Below, piece by piece: positions 45,673 to 54,283 of a DNA stretch of 64,000 nt. The number at the start of each line of letters is the position of its first letter. The first letter of the stretch is position 1. The notes beneath the pieces are model-generated. The model was not told where the DNA came from. It was given only the letters and a program-made list of their open reading frames with translations, and searched no databases. Position numbers and translations under genes: made by a program. Source of the DNA: Roseimicrobium gellanilyticum (lineage in GTDB: Bacteria > Verrucomicrobiota > Verrucomicrobiia > Verrucomicrobiales > Verrucomicrobiaceae); contig NZ_QNRR01000005.1 in NCBI RefSeq assembly GCF_003315205.1, positions 248,001-312,000 on the forward strand, given 5' to 3'.

Positions 45673-47070
45673 ATGATCCGCTTTTCCTCACGCATCCGCT
45701 CCCTGGCCAAGTCGCTTTGTGCCTTTCTGTTCATCAGCTCAACCGCCTCGACCTTCGCGGCGGGACTGACCGCGAAGCCGAACTTCGTCATCATCCTCAC
45801 GGATGATCAGGGCCTCGCGGACTACAGTGCGTATGGAACCAGGGACCTCCGCACACCGAACATGGATCGCATCTTCCACGAGGGGATGACGTTCCAGAAC
45901 TTCAAGGCCAATAGCCCGGTGTGTTCACCCACGCGTGCATCGCTACTTACAGGTTGTTATCCCGACCGGGTTGGCGTGCCGGGACTCGTGCGTGAGGAGG
46001 AACCCGGGAACAACTGGGGCTATCTGGCTCATTCCGCAGTGCTCTTGCCCAAGCTGCTGAAGCCAGCGGGCTATCACACCGGCATGGTTGGGAAATGGAA
46101 CCTGGGCCTCTCTTCGCCGAACATTCCCAATGACCGCGGCTTTGACTTCTACCAGGGTTTCCTCGGAGACATGATGGATGACTACTGGAAGCACCTCCGC
46201 CATGACGTGAACATGCTGCGGAAGAACCGCGAGGTCATCACGCCCGAGGGGCATGCCACGGACCTCTTCACGGACTGGGCCTGCGACTACATTGCGGAGC
46301 GCGCCAAGAGTGGGCAGCCCTTCTTTCTGTATCTCGCGTACAATGCGCCACATGATCCCATCCAGCCACCGCCGGAGTGGCTCGAGAAGGTGAGAGCGCG
46401 TGAGCCCGGCATGGATGAGAAGCGCATGAAACTGGTGGCGCTCATTGAGCACCTGGATGCCGGCATTGGCCGCGTACTGGACACGCTTGAGAAAGCCGGC
46501 GTGTCGCAGAACACCCTGGTCACGCTCAGCTCGGACAATGGTGGCAGCTTACCCGTGGGTGCGAAGAACGGCCCCTGGCGCAGCGGCAAGACGCACATGT
46601 ACGAAGGCGGCTTGCGCGTGCCCTTTGGTGCACGTTGGCCCGCACGCATCAAGGCTGGTAGCGAGACTCCGCGGACGGCGCTGACGATGGACCTCTTTCC
46701 CACAGTGCTGGAGGCTGCGGGTGCTGCGGTGCCGAAGGATATTGATGGTGCCAGCTTCCTGCCCACGATGGTGGGTGAGTCACAGCCGGAGACACCGCGC
46801 GACCTGTATTTCGTGCGCCGTGAAGGCGGCCCCATGTATGGTGGTAAAACCATCGAAGCTTTCCAGCGCGGTTATTGGAAGCTCCTGCAGGACAGTCCAT
46901 TTGGCGCGCTGGAACTTTACAATCTGAAAGAGGATCCGTATGAGACCACAAACCTGGCAGAGAAGCGAAAGGACATCGTGCGGGATTTGAATGCAGGGCT
47001 GCGGAAGCAGATCCAGAAGAGTGGATCCGTGCCCTGGCAGAAGCCTGAGCAGCCGGACGACCTGAAATAG
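45673..47070 (+). CDS. Secreted arylsulfatase-type sulfatase
   Basis: A 465-aa enzyme with a signal peptide (RSLAKSLCAFLFISSTASTFAA). KPNFVIILTDDQGLADYSAYG and the formylglycine motif CSPTR with Cys84; GMVGKWNLG and the C-terminal LYNLKEDPYETTNLA are standard S1-family features. No EF-hand or other added domain. Second sulfatase of the operon, distinct in sequence from the sulfatase half of the triple fusion, so two differently placed sulfate esters are probably removed. Needs formylglycine maturation. Confidence 0.92.
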   Translation: MIRFSSRIRSLAKSLCAFLFISSTASTFAAGLTAKPNFVIILTDDQGLADYSAYGTRDLRTPNMDRIFHEGMTFQNFKANSPVCSPTRASLLTGCYPDRVGVPGLVREEEPGNNWGYLAHSAVLLPKLLKPAGYHTGMVGKWNLGLSSPNIPNDRGFDFYQGFLGDMMDDYWKHLRHDVNMLRKNREVITPEGHATDLFTDWACDYIAERAKSGQPFFLYLAYNAPHDPIQPPPEWLEKVRAREPGMDEKRMKLVALIEHLDAGIGRVLDTLEKAGVSQNTLVTLSSDNGGSLPVGAKNGPWRSGKTHMYEGGLRVPFGARWPARIKAGSETPRTALTMDLFPTVLEAAGAAVPKDIDGASFLPTMVGESQPETPRDLYFVRREGGPMYGGKTIEAFQRGYWKLLQDSPFGALELYNLKEDPYETTNLAEKRKDIVRDLNAGLRKQIQKSGSVPWQKPEQPDDLK

Positions 47071-47111
47071 TGAGAACACTGTACGACCGGGAACGGGTGC
47101 GTCGTTAGTGA

Positions 47112-48545
47112 ATGCCTGCCAGCCTGCCTGCCCCCATGAGTTCACTCCCTGCCCTTCACTTGTCCCCGGGTTCTTTGTTTTCCACTTTCAGATGCCTGAT
47201 CGTTGGGGCGCTTCTGGTGTCCGGTGGTTTGGAGCTCCATGCGCAGAGCCCCAGTGTGGCGGAGTACAAATCGATCCAGGAAGCGCTCGACGCGAATCCC
47301 GGCAAGATGGTCTACCTGCCCCAGGGAGACCACGTGGTGTCCGAGCGCATCACCCTCAAGCATGATGGCAGCGGCTTGTATGGTTATGGACGCATCGTCC
47401 AGGAGAATGCAGAGCAACCCGTGATTCGCGCAGATGGCCGAAAGCGCATCATCTTGCGTGATATCACTCTCACGCGTGCGGAGGGGAAGCAGGAGAGCCG
47501 CGCAGAGGGCGTCTATCTCAACCAATGCGAAGACGTGCTGCTGGAGAATGTCCGTGTGATGGCCAACAGATCCCCCGCGGCTTCCATCAGCGTGAGGGAT
47601 GGCAAGGCCACTCAGATTCGTGGCTGCGCGGTGGAGAACTACATGCGCATCAGCATCGATGACCGCACACAGTCGGAGAACTACGGCTATGCCTTTCGCT
47701 GCATTGATGGCACCGGCATTGCCGTAGTGAACAGCGAGGGCAACCTCATCCAGAACTGCCGCGTGGTGGAGCATGTGTTCGTGCCCACGCAGGCGCTCAA
47801 GGAGAAGCACGGCTTGGGGAAGTTCACCAAGAAGAATGCCGAGCGCGGCAAGCTGATGAACCCTGAAGTGTGGAATGCGGAATACGTGAACAACTGGCAT
47901 CAGGGTTCCGGCATCATCGTGACTGGACCAGAAATCAGTGCGCGCACCCAGCTCATCGGAAACCAAATAGAGAATGCTGCGCAGGGCATCGATCTGCATT
48001 GCGACCAGGTCGTTGTTTCCAACAACATCGTGAACAATGCCTTCATCGGCATGAAGGCCATGCACGGTGCGCGCCATGTGCTCATCATCGGAAACCAGTT
48101 CATCAAAAATGACCTGTGGAGCATCGGCTTGATGCCCGGAGCTGCCTCACATCATGCAGAGCCAGCCACCACCGACCGTCCGGCGCTCGCTCCCAACGTG
48201 GATGGCGGATCCATCATCGCGAACAACATCATCTCGGATTTCGGCCATGGCAGCGCCTCATGGATGTGGATGGAATCGGGCTCCTGCAATCCGCTGCGTT
48301 TTGACAAGGGCCAGACACCGCAGAATCCACCGCTCACGGACGTGCTCATCCAGGGGAATGTGATCTACGATTCCGGCAAGGACTCACCTCTTGTTGATGG
48401 CGTGCCAAAAAAGGAAGGCCCGCGCTACAGCTATGCGGTGCGCATTGAGACGGATGGGAAGAACCCGCCACAGGGCCTGCACTTCAGCAACAACATCCTG
48501 CACCCCGGTAGCAAAGGTGTTAGCAACGTGGATTTGCCTCCGTAA
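47112..48545 (+). CDS. Right-handed parallel beta-helix protein
   Basis: A 477-aa exported protein. Several starts are possible (47112, 47136, or the TTG giving a shorter n-region before FRCLIVGALLVSGGLELHAQ); the last would make the best signal peptide. Repeating short strands with Asn/Gly turns (IIVTGPEISARTQLIGNQIE, DQVVVSNNIVNNAF, HVLIIGNQFIKNDLW, VLIQGNVIYDSG) are the pectate-lyase-like coil of beta-helix enzymes. The catalytic type (lyase, hydrolase or binding) cannot be stated. It follows the sulfatase by 41 bp and precedes the molybdoenzyme by 29 bp. Confidence 0.8.
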   Translation: MPASLPAPMSSLPALHLSPGSLFSTFRCLIVGALLVSGGLELHAQSPSVAEYKSIQEALDANPGKMVYLPQGDHVVSERITLKHDGSGLYGYGRIVQENAEQPVIRADGRKRIILRDITLTRAEGKQESRAEGVYLNQCEDVLLENVRVMANRSPAASISVRDGKATQIRGCAVENYMRISIDDRTQSENYGYAFRCIDGTGIAVVNSEGNLIQNCRVVEHVFVPTQALKEKHGLGKFTKKNAERGKLMNPEVWNAEYVNNWHQGSGIIVTGPEISARTQLIGNQIENAAQGIDLHCDQVVVSNNIVNNAFIGMKAMHGARHVLIIGNQFIKNDLWSIGLMPGAASHHAEPATTDRPALAPNVDGGSIIANNIISDFGHGSASWMWMESGSCNPLRFDKGQTPQNPPLTDVLIQGNVIYDSGKDSPLVDGVPKKEGPRYSYAVRIETDGKNPPQGLHFSNNILHPGSKGVSNVDLPP

Positions 48546-48574
48546 TACGGTCGCTAGAGAAGAACTCGTCTCCC

Positions 48575-49870
48575 ATGAAACGCACGTCCCTTTCGGGCCG
48601 CCTCTCACGCCGTGAGTTTGTCCGAGCCTCGGGCTTGGCGGTTTCCGTCATGGCAGGAACCGGGGCAACCATCAAGGCCCAGGTTGCTGGTGTTCCGCCG
48701 GCTCCAGGTTCCCAGCCTGCCGCCACGGCAGCGGCTCACCGCCACCCGTTGCTGACCCCGGCAGCTCAGTTTGAGGATGTCTCCCGAGGCAATCCGAAAC
48801 CGCATACGCTCACTGGCGATGCGCTGGTACAGGCCCGGCTCACTGCGGACACTTGGCGGATGGAGATCGTGGTCGATCCCTACACGAGTGAGTTGGTGAA
48901 GGAACCTGCGAGCCTGGGGAAGCAATACACGCTCGAGGCGGGCAACGCGCTGGATCTACCCACGTTGATGGAACTCGGAAAAAAGCACAGTGTGCGCTTC
49001 CTCAAAGCCATGCAGTGTCTGAACATCGCTTCGCCACTTGGCCAGGGACTGTGGGAAGGAGTGCCGCTGCGGGAGGTACTGCGGCTCTGTGGCAGCATGA
49101 AGAATGTGCGACGCATCTACTACTGGGGATTCCACAACAACAACCCGAAACAGATCTTCCAGTCCTCCCTCAGCTACACGCAGGCGATGGAAACACCGCC
49201 CGGTGAACTTCCCGCCTTCCTTGCCTACCGGCTCAATGGTGAACCCATCCCTCTCGAGCGTGGTGGTCCGGTGCGCATGGTCATCCCCTGGGCACATGGG
49301 TTCAAATCCATCAAGTGGCTCCAGCGCATTGTCGTGACGAATGACTTCAAGGCGAATGACACCTACGCCAACCAGAACAACGATCCTGAGTCACACCTGA
49401 AGACTGCGGCTTACATTGATGAGGCACCGACGACATTCGAAGGAGGGCTGCCCGTCCATTTCGGCGGTCTTGCCATCGTTGGGCTCTCCGGATTGAAGCG
49501 GGTCGAGCACTGGCTGCATCGGGTGGAGGCAGGTTCCAAGCCGGTGGTGCAGGATGATGAAGTCTACCGTGCGGCCCAGTGGACGGAGTGTGCGTTGGAA
49601 GCTCCACCTGCTGACTGGAGTTCAGTCCTTCCAGCAGGCACCTCTTCCAGGAGTGTTCTCGGATTTGATCCCATCACAGGCCAGCCCACCACGTGGCCCA
49701 TGCGTTACAGTATGGTCAATTGGTCCGCGACGTTGCGGGATCTGAAGCCCGGCACCTACGAGTTTCGCGCGCGTGCTGTGGACCTAAATGGTTTTGCCCA
49801 ACCGGAGCCACGCCCGATTCCCAAAACGGGGAAGAATGCCGTGCAAATGCATCGCTTTGAGGTGACATAG
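48575..49870 (+). CDS. Tat-exported sulfite-oxidase-like molybdoenzyme
   Basis: A 431-aa protein. The N-terminal RLSRREFVRASGLAVSVMAG is a clear twin-arginine signal, which is required to export a folded molybdopterin protein. The core has FLKAMQCLNIAS, with Cys148 in the position of the Mo-ligand Cys, plus WEGVPLREVLRLCG, GPVRMVIPWAHGFKSIKWL and the C-terminal dimerisation domain with WSATLRDLKPGTYEFRARAVD. Relatives are SorA, SoxC and YedY-like enzymes. The family normally has Cys-x-Gly-Asn after the ligand, so the substrate may not be sulfite. Last gene of the likely operon. No haem subunit is adjacent. Confidence 0.87.
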   Translation: MKRTSLSGRLSRREFVRASGLAVSVMAGTGATIKAQVAGVPPAPGSQPAATAAAHRHPLLTPAAQFEDVSRGNPKPHTLTGDALVQARLTADTWRMEIVVDPYTSELVKEPASLGKQYTLEAGNALDLPTLMELGKKHSVRFLKAMQCLNIASPLGQGLWEGVPLREVLRLCGSMKNVRRIYYWGFHNNNPKQIFQSSLSYTQAMETPPGELPAFLAYRLNGEPIPLERGGPVRMVIPWAHGFKSIKWLQRIVVTNDFKANDTYANQNNDPESHLKTAAYIDEAPTTFEGGLPVHFGGLAIVGLSGLKRVEHWLHRVEAGSKPVVQDDEVYRAAQWTECALEAPPADWSSVLPAGTSSRSVLGFDPITGQPTTWPMRYSMVNWSATLRDLKPGTYEFRARAVDLNGFAQPEPRPIPKTGKNAVQMHRFEVT

Positions 49871-49903
49871 GCACCCAGACCCAGTGGCGTGGCCGATTGG
49901 GAG

Positions 49904-49925
49904 TTTTGGAACGTATATTCTTTTA
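49904..49925. promoter_or_regulatory. Candidate autoregulatory operator of TetR
   Basis: A 22-bp site with left half TTTTGGAACG and a decayed right half (TATTCTTTTA), nine bases before the tetR ATG. The left half matches the perfect palindrome at 50644-50665. Confidence 0.5.
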
Positions 49926-49933
49926 AGCCCCCC

Positions 49934-50509
49934 ATGCCAAGGACCAAGGAATTCGACGAAGCTGAAGTGCTGGATCGCGCGCTCGAGTTGTTTCGTGCTC
50001 GTGGTTTCAAGGCGACTTCCTTCGCGGATCTCACCACAGAGCTCGGTGTGAGCCGGCAGAGTCTCTACGACACATACGGCGATAAGGAAGAGCTCTTCCT
50101 CGCGGCACTGAAGCGGTACATGACAGCAGGCGCGGAGTGCATGAAGCAGCGTCTCGCCGATCCGGGACCCGTGCGCGAGGTGCTGATGGGGATCTTCGAT
50201 CAACTCATCTCCCAGCACTGCGGCAAGGGTTCCCATGGGTGCCTGCTGGTGAATACGCTGGTGGAGATCGCTCCGGACTCTCGGGCACGGGCGCTGGCTG
50301 CGGAACACGCCAGGACAGTGGAGGGGCTTTTCATTTCCCGGCTGTGCGTGGCCCAGCGTGCTGGAGAAATTGAGCGTGAGAAGGATCCGGTGGAACTGGC
50401 ACGGTTCTTCCACCACACCCTGCTGGGCATGGCGGTGGCAGCCCGTGCTCACGATCAGAAGGATGCGCTAAGGCAGACTGCGCGTCTGGCCCTGAAAGTG
50501 CTCGACTGA
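49934..50509 (+). CDS. TetR-family repressor
   Basis: A 191-aa protein. ATG 49934 (MPRTKEFDEAEVLDRALELF) begins the typical first helix; the frame before it crosses the operator. The helix-turn-helix is FADLTTELGVSRQSLYDTYGDKEELF. The C-terminal ligand domain has GCLLVNTLVEIAPDS, a Cys-containing pattern found in the TetR branch that pairs with SDR oxidoreductases. It probably represses itself and the downstream SDR gene through the two palindromes between them, responding to an unknown small molecule. Confidence 0.93.
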   Translation: MPRTKEFDEAEVLDRALELFRARGFKATSFADLTTELGVSRQSLYDTYGDKEELFLAALKRYMTAGAECMKQRLADPGPVREVLMGIFDQLISQHCGKGSHGCLLVNTLVEIAPDSRARALAAEHARTVEGLFISRLCVAQRAGEIEREKDPVELARFFHHTLLGMAVAARAHDQKDALRQTARLALKVLD

Positions 50510-50524
50510 GTTCTTGGTGATTAT

Positions 50525-50546
50525 TTTGGAATGTTTGTTCCGGAAA
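50525..50546. promoter_or_regulatory. Candidate TetR operator 1, SDR promoter
   Basis: TTTTGGAAT-GTTT-GTTCCGGAA, an imperfect inverted repeat identical to the site at 50644-50665 in 18 of 22 positions. Lies just after the tetR stop. Confidence 0.6.
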
Positions 50547-50643
50547 CGCATGCGGCCGCGTATTGCTCGGAAACCATCGTTACGATGAGCACCCGAATGA
50601 GACCCTGCCTGAACGCGCATGCTCGTCCGAATGCTCATGTATT

Positions 50644-50665
50644 TTCTGGAACGATTGTTCCAGAA
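50644..50665. promoter_or_regulatory. Perfect TetR operator, SDR promoter
   Basis: TTCTGGAAC-GATT-GTTCCAGAA, a perfect 9-bp inverted repeat 46 bp before the SDR start, spaced 119 bp from the first copy. It is the best match of a three-site family also present in front of tetR. Confidence 0.75.
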
Positions 50666-50711
50666 ATGCGGTGGCCGACATCCTGAAGTGAAATCATCCA
50701 TAGAACCATCC

Positions 50712-51452
50712 ATGAAAGGCAAAACCATTCTTATCACCGGCGGTACCACGGGCATTGGCCTTGCCACCGCACAACTCCTCGCCAAAGAGGGTGCAAAGGT
50801 CATCGTCACGGGGCGTAACCCGGAGACGCTCGCCGCCGCGAAAGATTTGCTGCCCAAGGGCACCGCCATTCTCAAGTCCGATGCTGGCTCATTGGCCGAT
50901 GCTCAGGCGCTCGGCGACGAAGTGAAGAAGCATGCCTCCAAACTCGACGGCGCCTTCCTCAATGCCGGCGTGGCGCAGTTCGGCCCACTCGAAGCAGCGA
51001 CGCCGAAGCAATACGATGACATGTACAACATCAATGTGCGTGGCCCGTTCTTCCAGCTTCAGTCGCTCCTGCCATTGCTCGCCAATCCCAGCTCTGTTGT
51101 CTTCACATCGTCGATTGCAGGTTCCATTGGATTCCCCACCACCGCGCTCTATTCAGGCACAAAGGCAGCCGTCATCTCCTTTGGGAAAACGCTCGCGGTG
51201 GAGCTGGCTCCGCGAGGCATCCGCGTGAACGTGGTGAGCCCAGGTCCCATTGAGACACCCATCATGAAGAAGCTGAACCTGCCGGATGAAGCGCAAAAGG
51301 GATTCGAGGAGACAACGGTCTCCAAGTCGCTCGTGAAGCGCTTGGGCCAACCGGAGGAGGTGGCCACGGCCGTGCGCTTTCTACTTTCGGACGAGTCCAG
51401 TTTTGTCATCGGTTCGGAAGTGATCGTCGATGGCGGTGTGCGCCTGAGCTGA
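50712..51452 (+). CDS. Short-chain dehydrogenase/reductase
   Basis: A 246-aa classical SDR. ATG 50712 (MKGKTILITGGTTGIGLATA) is chosen because the earlier frame contains the operator. Cofactor motif TGGTTGIG; the Arg in VTGRNPE suggests NADPH preference. The NAG of LNAGVAQFG, Ser of TSSIAGSIG and catalytic Tyr-x-x-x-Lys (YSGTK) are all present. The C-terminal VIGSEVIVDGGVRL is typical of FabG-like members. Controlled by the adjacent TetR. The natural substrate is unknown. In other bacteria such TetR-SDR pairs respond to aldehydes or quinones; that is an analogy only. Confidence 0.94.
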   Translation: MKGKTILITGGTTGIGLATAQLLAKEGAKVIVTGRNPETLAAAKDLLPKGTAILKSDAGSLADAQALGDEVKKHASKLDGAFLNAGVAQFGPLEAATPKQYDDMYNINVRGPFFQLQSLLPLLANPSSVVFTSSIAGSIGFPTTALYSGTKAAVISFGKTLAVELAPRGIRVNVVSPGPIETPIMKKLNLPDEAQKGFEETTVSKSLVKRLGQPEEVATAVRFLLSDESSFVIGSEVIVDGGVRLS

Positions 51453-51485
51453 GTGCGGCCATCTACACCATGCTCCAAGGCGTGC

Positions 51486-51527
51486 TGTCACCGGGTCGCG
51501 TATCCCTGCGTGGCCCGGTGACACTTT
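51486..51527 (+). terminator. Rho-independent terminator after SDR
   Basis: TGTCACCGGG pairs with CCCGGTGACA across an 18-nt loop, and ACTTTT follows. Begins 34 bp after the SDR stop and ends the TetR/SDR module. Confidence 0.65.
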
Positions 51528-51594
51528 TGGTGCAAGGATGGTGACATTGAGGCTTTCTTGCTAAACGGCAGCGTGGTGCGCGTAGCTCTGAGCC

Positions 51595-53496
51595 ATGATT
51601 GGGAAACACGTCTGGTTCAAGGGATGGATGTTGCTCGCGTTGATGAACGTTGGGGTGTGCCAGCAAGCAGTGCGGGCGGAGGAAAAGAAGCCGGCCCCGC
51701 CACCGCCTTATGTTCTGGAGGGCAATGTCATGGTCTCCATGCGTGATGGCGTGAAGCTCGCGACGGACATCTATCGTCCCATCCAGCACGATGGCGCACC
51801 CGTGCAGGAGAAGCTTCCAGTCATTCTGACCCGCACACCGTACAACAAGACCGGAGCGAAGAAACAGGCGGACTACTTCACCAGACACGGCTATGTCTTC
51901 ATTGCGCAAGACTGCCGCGGACGCTATGCGAGCGAGGGTGTCTGGCACTGGATGACGGATGATGGCGGCGACGGCGTGGATGCTGCGGCATGGATTGGGA
52001 AGCAGCCATGGAGCGATGGAAAGATTGGCATGTTTGGCACTTCCTATGTGGGTGGTACGCAGCATGCCATGGCACTCGCGGGTGCGAAGGAACTGGTCAC
52101 CGTGATACCCGTGGATGCCGTCTCAAACTGTGGCGTCCAGTCCATGCGCAATGCCGGTGCGTTTGAACTGCGCTTCTGGAACTGGATCATGCTGAATGCC
52201 GGCAAGGGAAGCCGCGCGGTGCAGGATGAAGCCACCGCCGCCATGCTGAAGGAGATGGCGGACAATCGTTTTCATTACCTCGCGAACCTGCCACTGCGCA
52301 AAGGAACCACGCCACTGAAGTTCGCCCCCGAGTATGAGGACTGGCTCATCGGCGCCATGAGTCACGGGGCCAATGACGACTACTGGAAGCAGAACAACAT
52401 CCTGGAGAAGGCATCTTCCTACAAAGACATGCCCGTTTACCTCGTGGGTGGTTGGTACGACTCATGGGCAGGCAACACCACGGCGAACTTCGGTGTCCTG
52501 AGCAAGGCACTGAAGAGTGACGTGTACCTCATCATGGGACCGTGGATCCACGGTGCGCAGGCGGCTTTTTCCCACGGGCAGGTGGATTATGGAAGGGACG
52601 CAGCGATTCCTGATGAACTCGCCTGGCGTCGGGAATGGTACGACCACTGGCTGAAGGGGAAGGACAACAGCGTGGGCAAAGCTGCGCCCTTCGCGAGCAA
52701 GGTGCGCATCTTCGTGATGGGCACTGGCGACGGCAGCAAGACCGAGAAGGGCATGCTCCTCCATGGAGGCGAGTGGCGGAATGAGAAGGAGTGGCCACTC
52801 GCAAGACAGCAGAGCACGGCATTCTACTTTGGAGAGGGTGGGGTGCTTGCTTGTGAAGAGCCCACGCAGGATCAAGGCTCCACCACCTTCACCTTCGATC
52901 CCAAGAATCCTGTGCCGACCATCGGAGGAAACATCTCCAGTGGGAATGACATCCTGCTGCAGGGTGCGTGGGATCAGCGCGGCGGTCCTCACGTGTGGAA
53001 CTGGCCGAATCCCATTCCGCTCTCCGCGCGCAATGATGTGGTCATCTTCGAAACTGAACCACTTGCCCAGAACACAGAAGTTACGGGGGAAATCGAAGTA
53101 AAACTGTGGGCGTCCTCAAGTGCAGTGGATACCGACTTTACGGCGAAGCTGGTGGACGTGTATCCCGGAAGCAAAGACTGGCCCGGTGGCTTCGACCTGA
53201 AGATCACCGAGGGCATCATCCGTGCGCGTTTTCGCGATAGCTTGAAAGCAGAGAAGCTCATGAAGCCGGGAACGCCATATGAGTTCACCATCAGACTCTA
53301 TCCCACGAGCAACGTCTTCAAGAAGGGTCACCGCATCCGTGTCGAAGTGAGCAGCAGTAATTTCCCGAGGTTCGATGTGAACCCCAACACGGGGGAGCCG
53401 CTGAACGAGCATCGACGCACGGTTACTGCAGAGAACACGGTCCTGCACAGCAAGGTCCACCCCTCCCGCATCGTGCTTCCCATCATCCCAAGGTAA
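51595..53496 (+). CDS. CocE/NonD family hydrolase
   Basis: A 633-aa secreted alpha/beta hydrolase with a signal peptide (FKGWMLLALMNVGVCQQAVRA). The CocE/X-Pro dipeptidyl-peptidase fold shows MRDGVKLATDIYRP, RTPYNKTG, QDCRGRYASEG and the nucleophile elbow GMFGTSYVGG with Ser150. LVGGWYDSWAGN holds the acid and the C-terminal jelly roll is DFTAKLVDVYPG. Family members hydrolyse esters or N-acyl/proline amides (cocaine esterase, glutaryl-7-ACA acylase); substrate unknown. Flanked by the SDR terminator and the second TetR module, apparently monocistronic. Confidence 0.9.
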   Translation: MIGKHVWFKGWMLLALMNVGVCQQAVRAEEKKPAPPPPYVLEGNVMVSMRDGVKLATDIYRPIQHDGAPVQEKLPVILTRTPYNKTGAKKQADYFTRHGYVFIAQDCRGRYASEGVWHWMTDDGGDGVDAAAWIGKQPWSDGKIGMFGTSYVGGTQHAMALAGAKELVTVIPVDAVSNCGVQSMRNAGAFELRFWNWIMLNAGKGSRAVQDEATAAMLKEMADNRFHYLANLPLRKGTTPLKFAPEYEDWLIGAMSHGANDDYWKQNNILEKASSYKDMPVYLVGGWYDSWAGNTTANFGVLSKALKSDVYLIMGPWIHGAQAAFSHGQVDYGRDAAIPDELAWRREWYDHWLKGKDNSVGKAAPFASKVRIFVMGTGDGSKTEKGMLLHGGEWRNEKEWPLARQQSTAFYFGEGGVLACEEPTQDQGSTTFTFDPKNPVPTIGGNISSGNDILLQGAWDQRGGPHVWNWPNPIPLSARNDVVIFETEPLAQNTEVTGEIEVKLWASSSAVDTDFTAKLVDVYPGSKDWPGGFDLKITEGIIRARFRDSLKAEKLMKPGTPYEFTIRLYPTSNVFKKGHRIRVEVSSSNFPRFDVNPNTGEPLNEHRRTVTAENTVLHSKVHPSRIVLPIIPR

Positions 53497-53560
53497 AATC
53501 TCACCGCAGAACTGCCTGAGGTTCTAGGCGCAACCCGGTGGGCCATAAAAATCTTTTTGA

Positions 53561-53582
53561 CTAGACCGACTGGTCGGTCTAG
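53561..53582. promoter_or_regulatory. Perfect palindromic operator of TetR (second module)
   Basis: CTAGACCGAC-TG-GTCGGTCTAG, a perfect 10-bp inverted repeat ending 12 bases before the tetR ATG. Shares the ACCRAC...GTCGGT core with the palindrome before the methyltransferase gene. Confidence 0.8.
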
Positions 53583-53594
53583 CGGTTTGAGGTC

Positions 53595-54191
53595 ATGTCC
53601 GAAGCCCCCAGCAAAGTCAGCCTGCTCAGCGCCGCGAAGTCGCTGTTCCTCGCGCGTGGCTATGCAGGCACCTCGGTGGATACGATCTGCGAGAAAGCCG
53701 GCGTGAGCAAAGGCAGCTTCTACCATTCCTTCAAATCAAAGGAGGACCTTGGCATCGGGGTGCTGCAGTGGTCTTTGGAGCGGGGTGGAGAAGTGCTCGG
53801 CGCGCACAAGAAGGTCGCCGACCCCGTCGAGCAGTCCCTCGTGTACCTGCGTCATCTCGAGAACTCGGCGCTGACACTTTGGAGCGACGGCTGCCTGCTG
53901 GGCACTTTCGCGAATGAACTGGGTGATACCAATCCGCGGCTGCAGGAGGCGGTGGCCACGCTGTTCACAGCCGTCATCAAGGAGATCGCTGCCCGGCTTA
54001 AGGCACTGGCAGCCTGTCCTGAAATCACCTGCACCGCGAATGAACTCGCGGAAGAGCTCCTTGTGATTCTGGAAGGCTCCATCACGCTTGCGAAGGCCTA
54101 TCGCGATCCGTCGCGCATTACCCGCGGCATTCGCAGTTTCCGCAAGACCCTGGAATCTCAAATTTCCAAAGCAGCAGCAAAGGCCGCCTGA
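53595..54191 (+). CDS. TetR-family repressor
   Basis: A 198-aa protein. The N-terminal helix-turn-helix is VDTICEKAGVSKGSFYHSFKSKEDL, the pattern of the branch whose operators contain ACCGACNGGTCGGT. The ligand domain has DGCLLGTFANELGDTNP, similar to AcuR/YxaF-type regulators. Operators are visible before its own start and again between it and the methyltransferase, so it likely represses both. Lysine/alanine-rich end. Confidence 0.93.
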   Translation: MSEAPSKVSLLSAAKSLFLARGYAGTSVDTICEKAGVSKGSFYHSFKSKEDLGIGVLQWSLERGGEVLGAHKKVADPVEQSLVYLRHLENSALTLWSDGCLLGTFANELGDTNPRLQEAVATLFTAVIKEIAARLKALAACPEITCTANELAEELLVILEGSITLAKAYRDPSRITRGIRSFRKTLESQISKAAAKAA

Positions 54192-54205
54192 TTTTTTCGT
54201 GCTTT

Positions 54206-54235
54206 GACCCCATACCAACCGGTCGGTATGGGGTC
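54206..54235. promoter_or_regulatory. Palindromic operator before methyltransferase
   Basis: A 30-bp palindrome with outer arms GACCCCATACC and GGTATGGGGTC (11 bp, perfect) and centre AACCGGTC; only one symmetrical position is off. It ends 48 bases before the methyltransferase ATG. It may double as a terminator of the tetR transcript. Confidence 0.75.
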
Positions 54236-54283
54236 GCTCCCCCCGAACCTGGACCGGACCAACCCAGTTAGAACATCATCACC

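Noticed and set aside
49298-49310. tRNA T-loop-like string GGGTTCAAATCCA
   Set aside because: Lies inside the molybdoenzyme coding sequence and no tRNA arms surround it.
50619-50711. N-terminal extension of the SDR
   Set aside because: It includes the TetR operator and places residues before the fixed Rossmann start.
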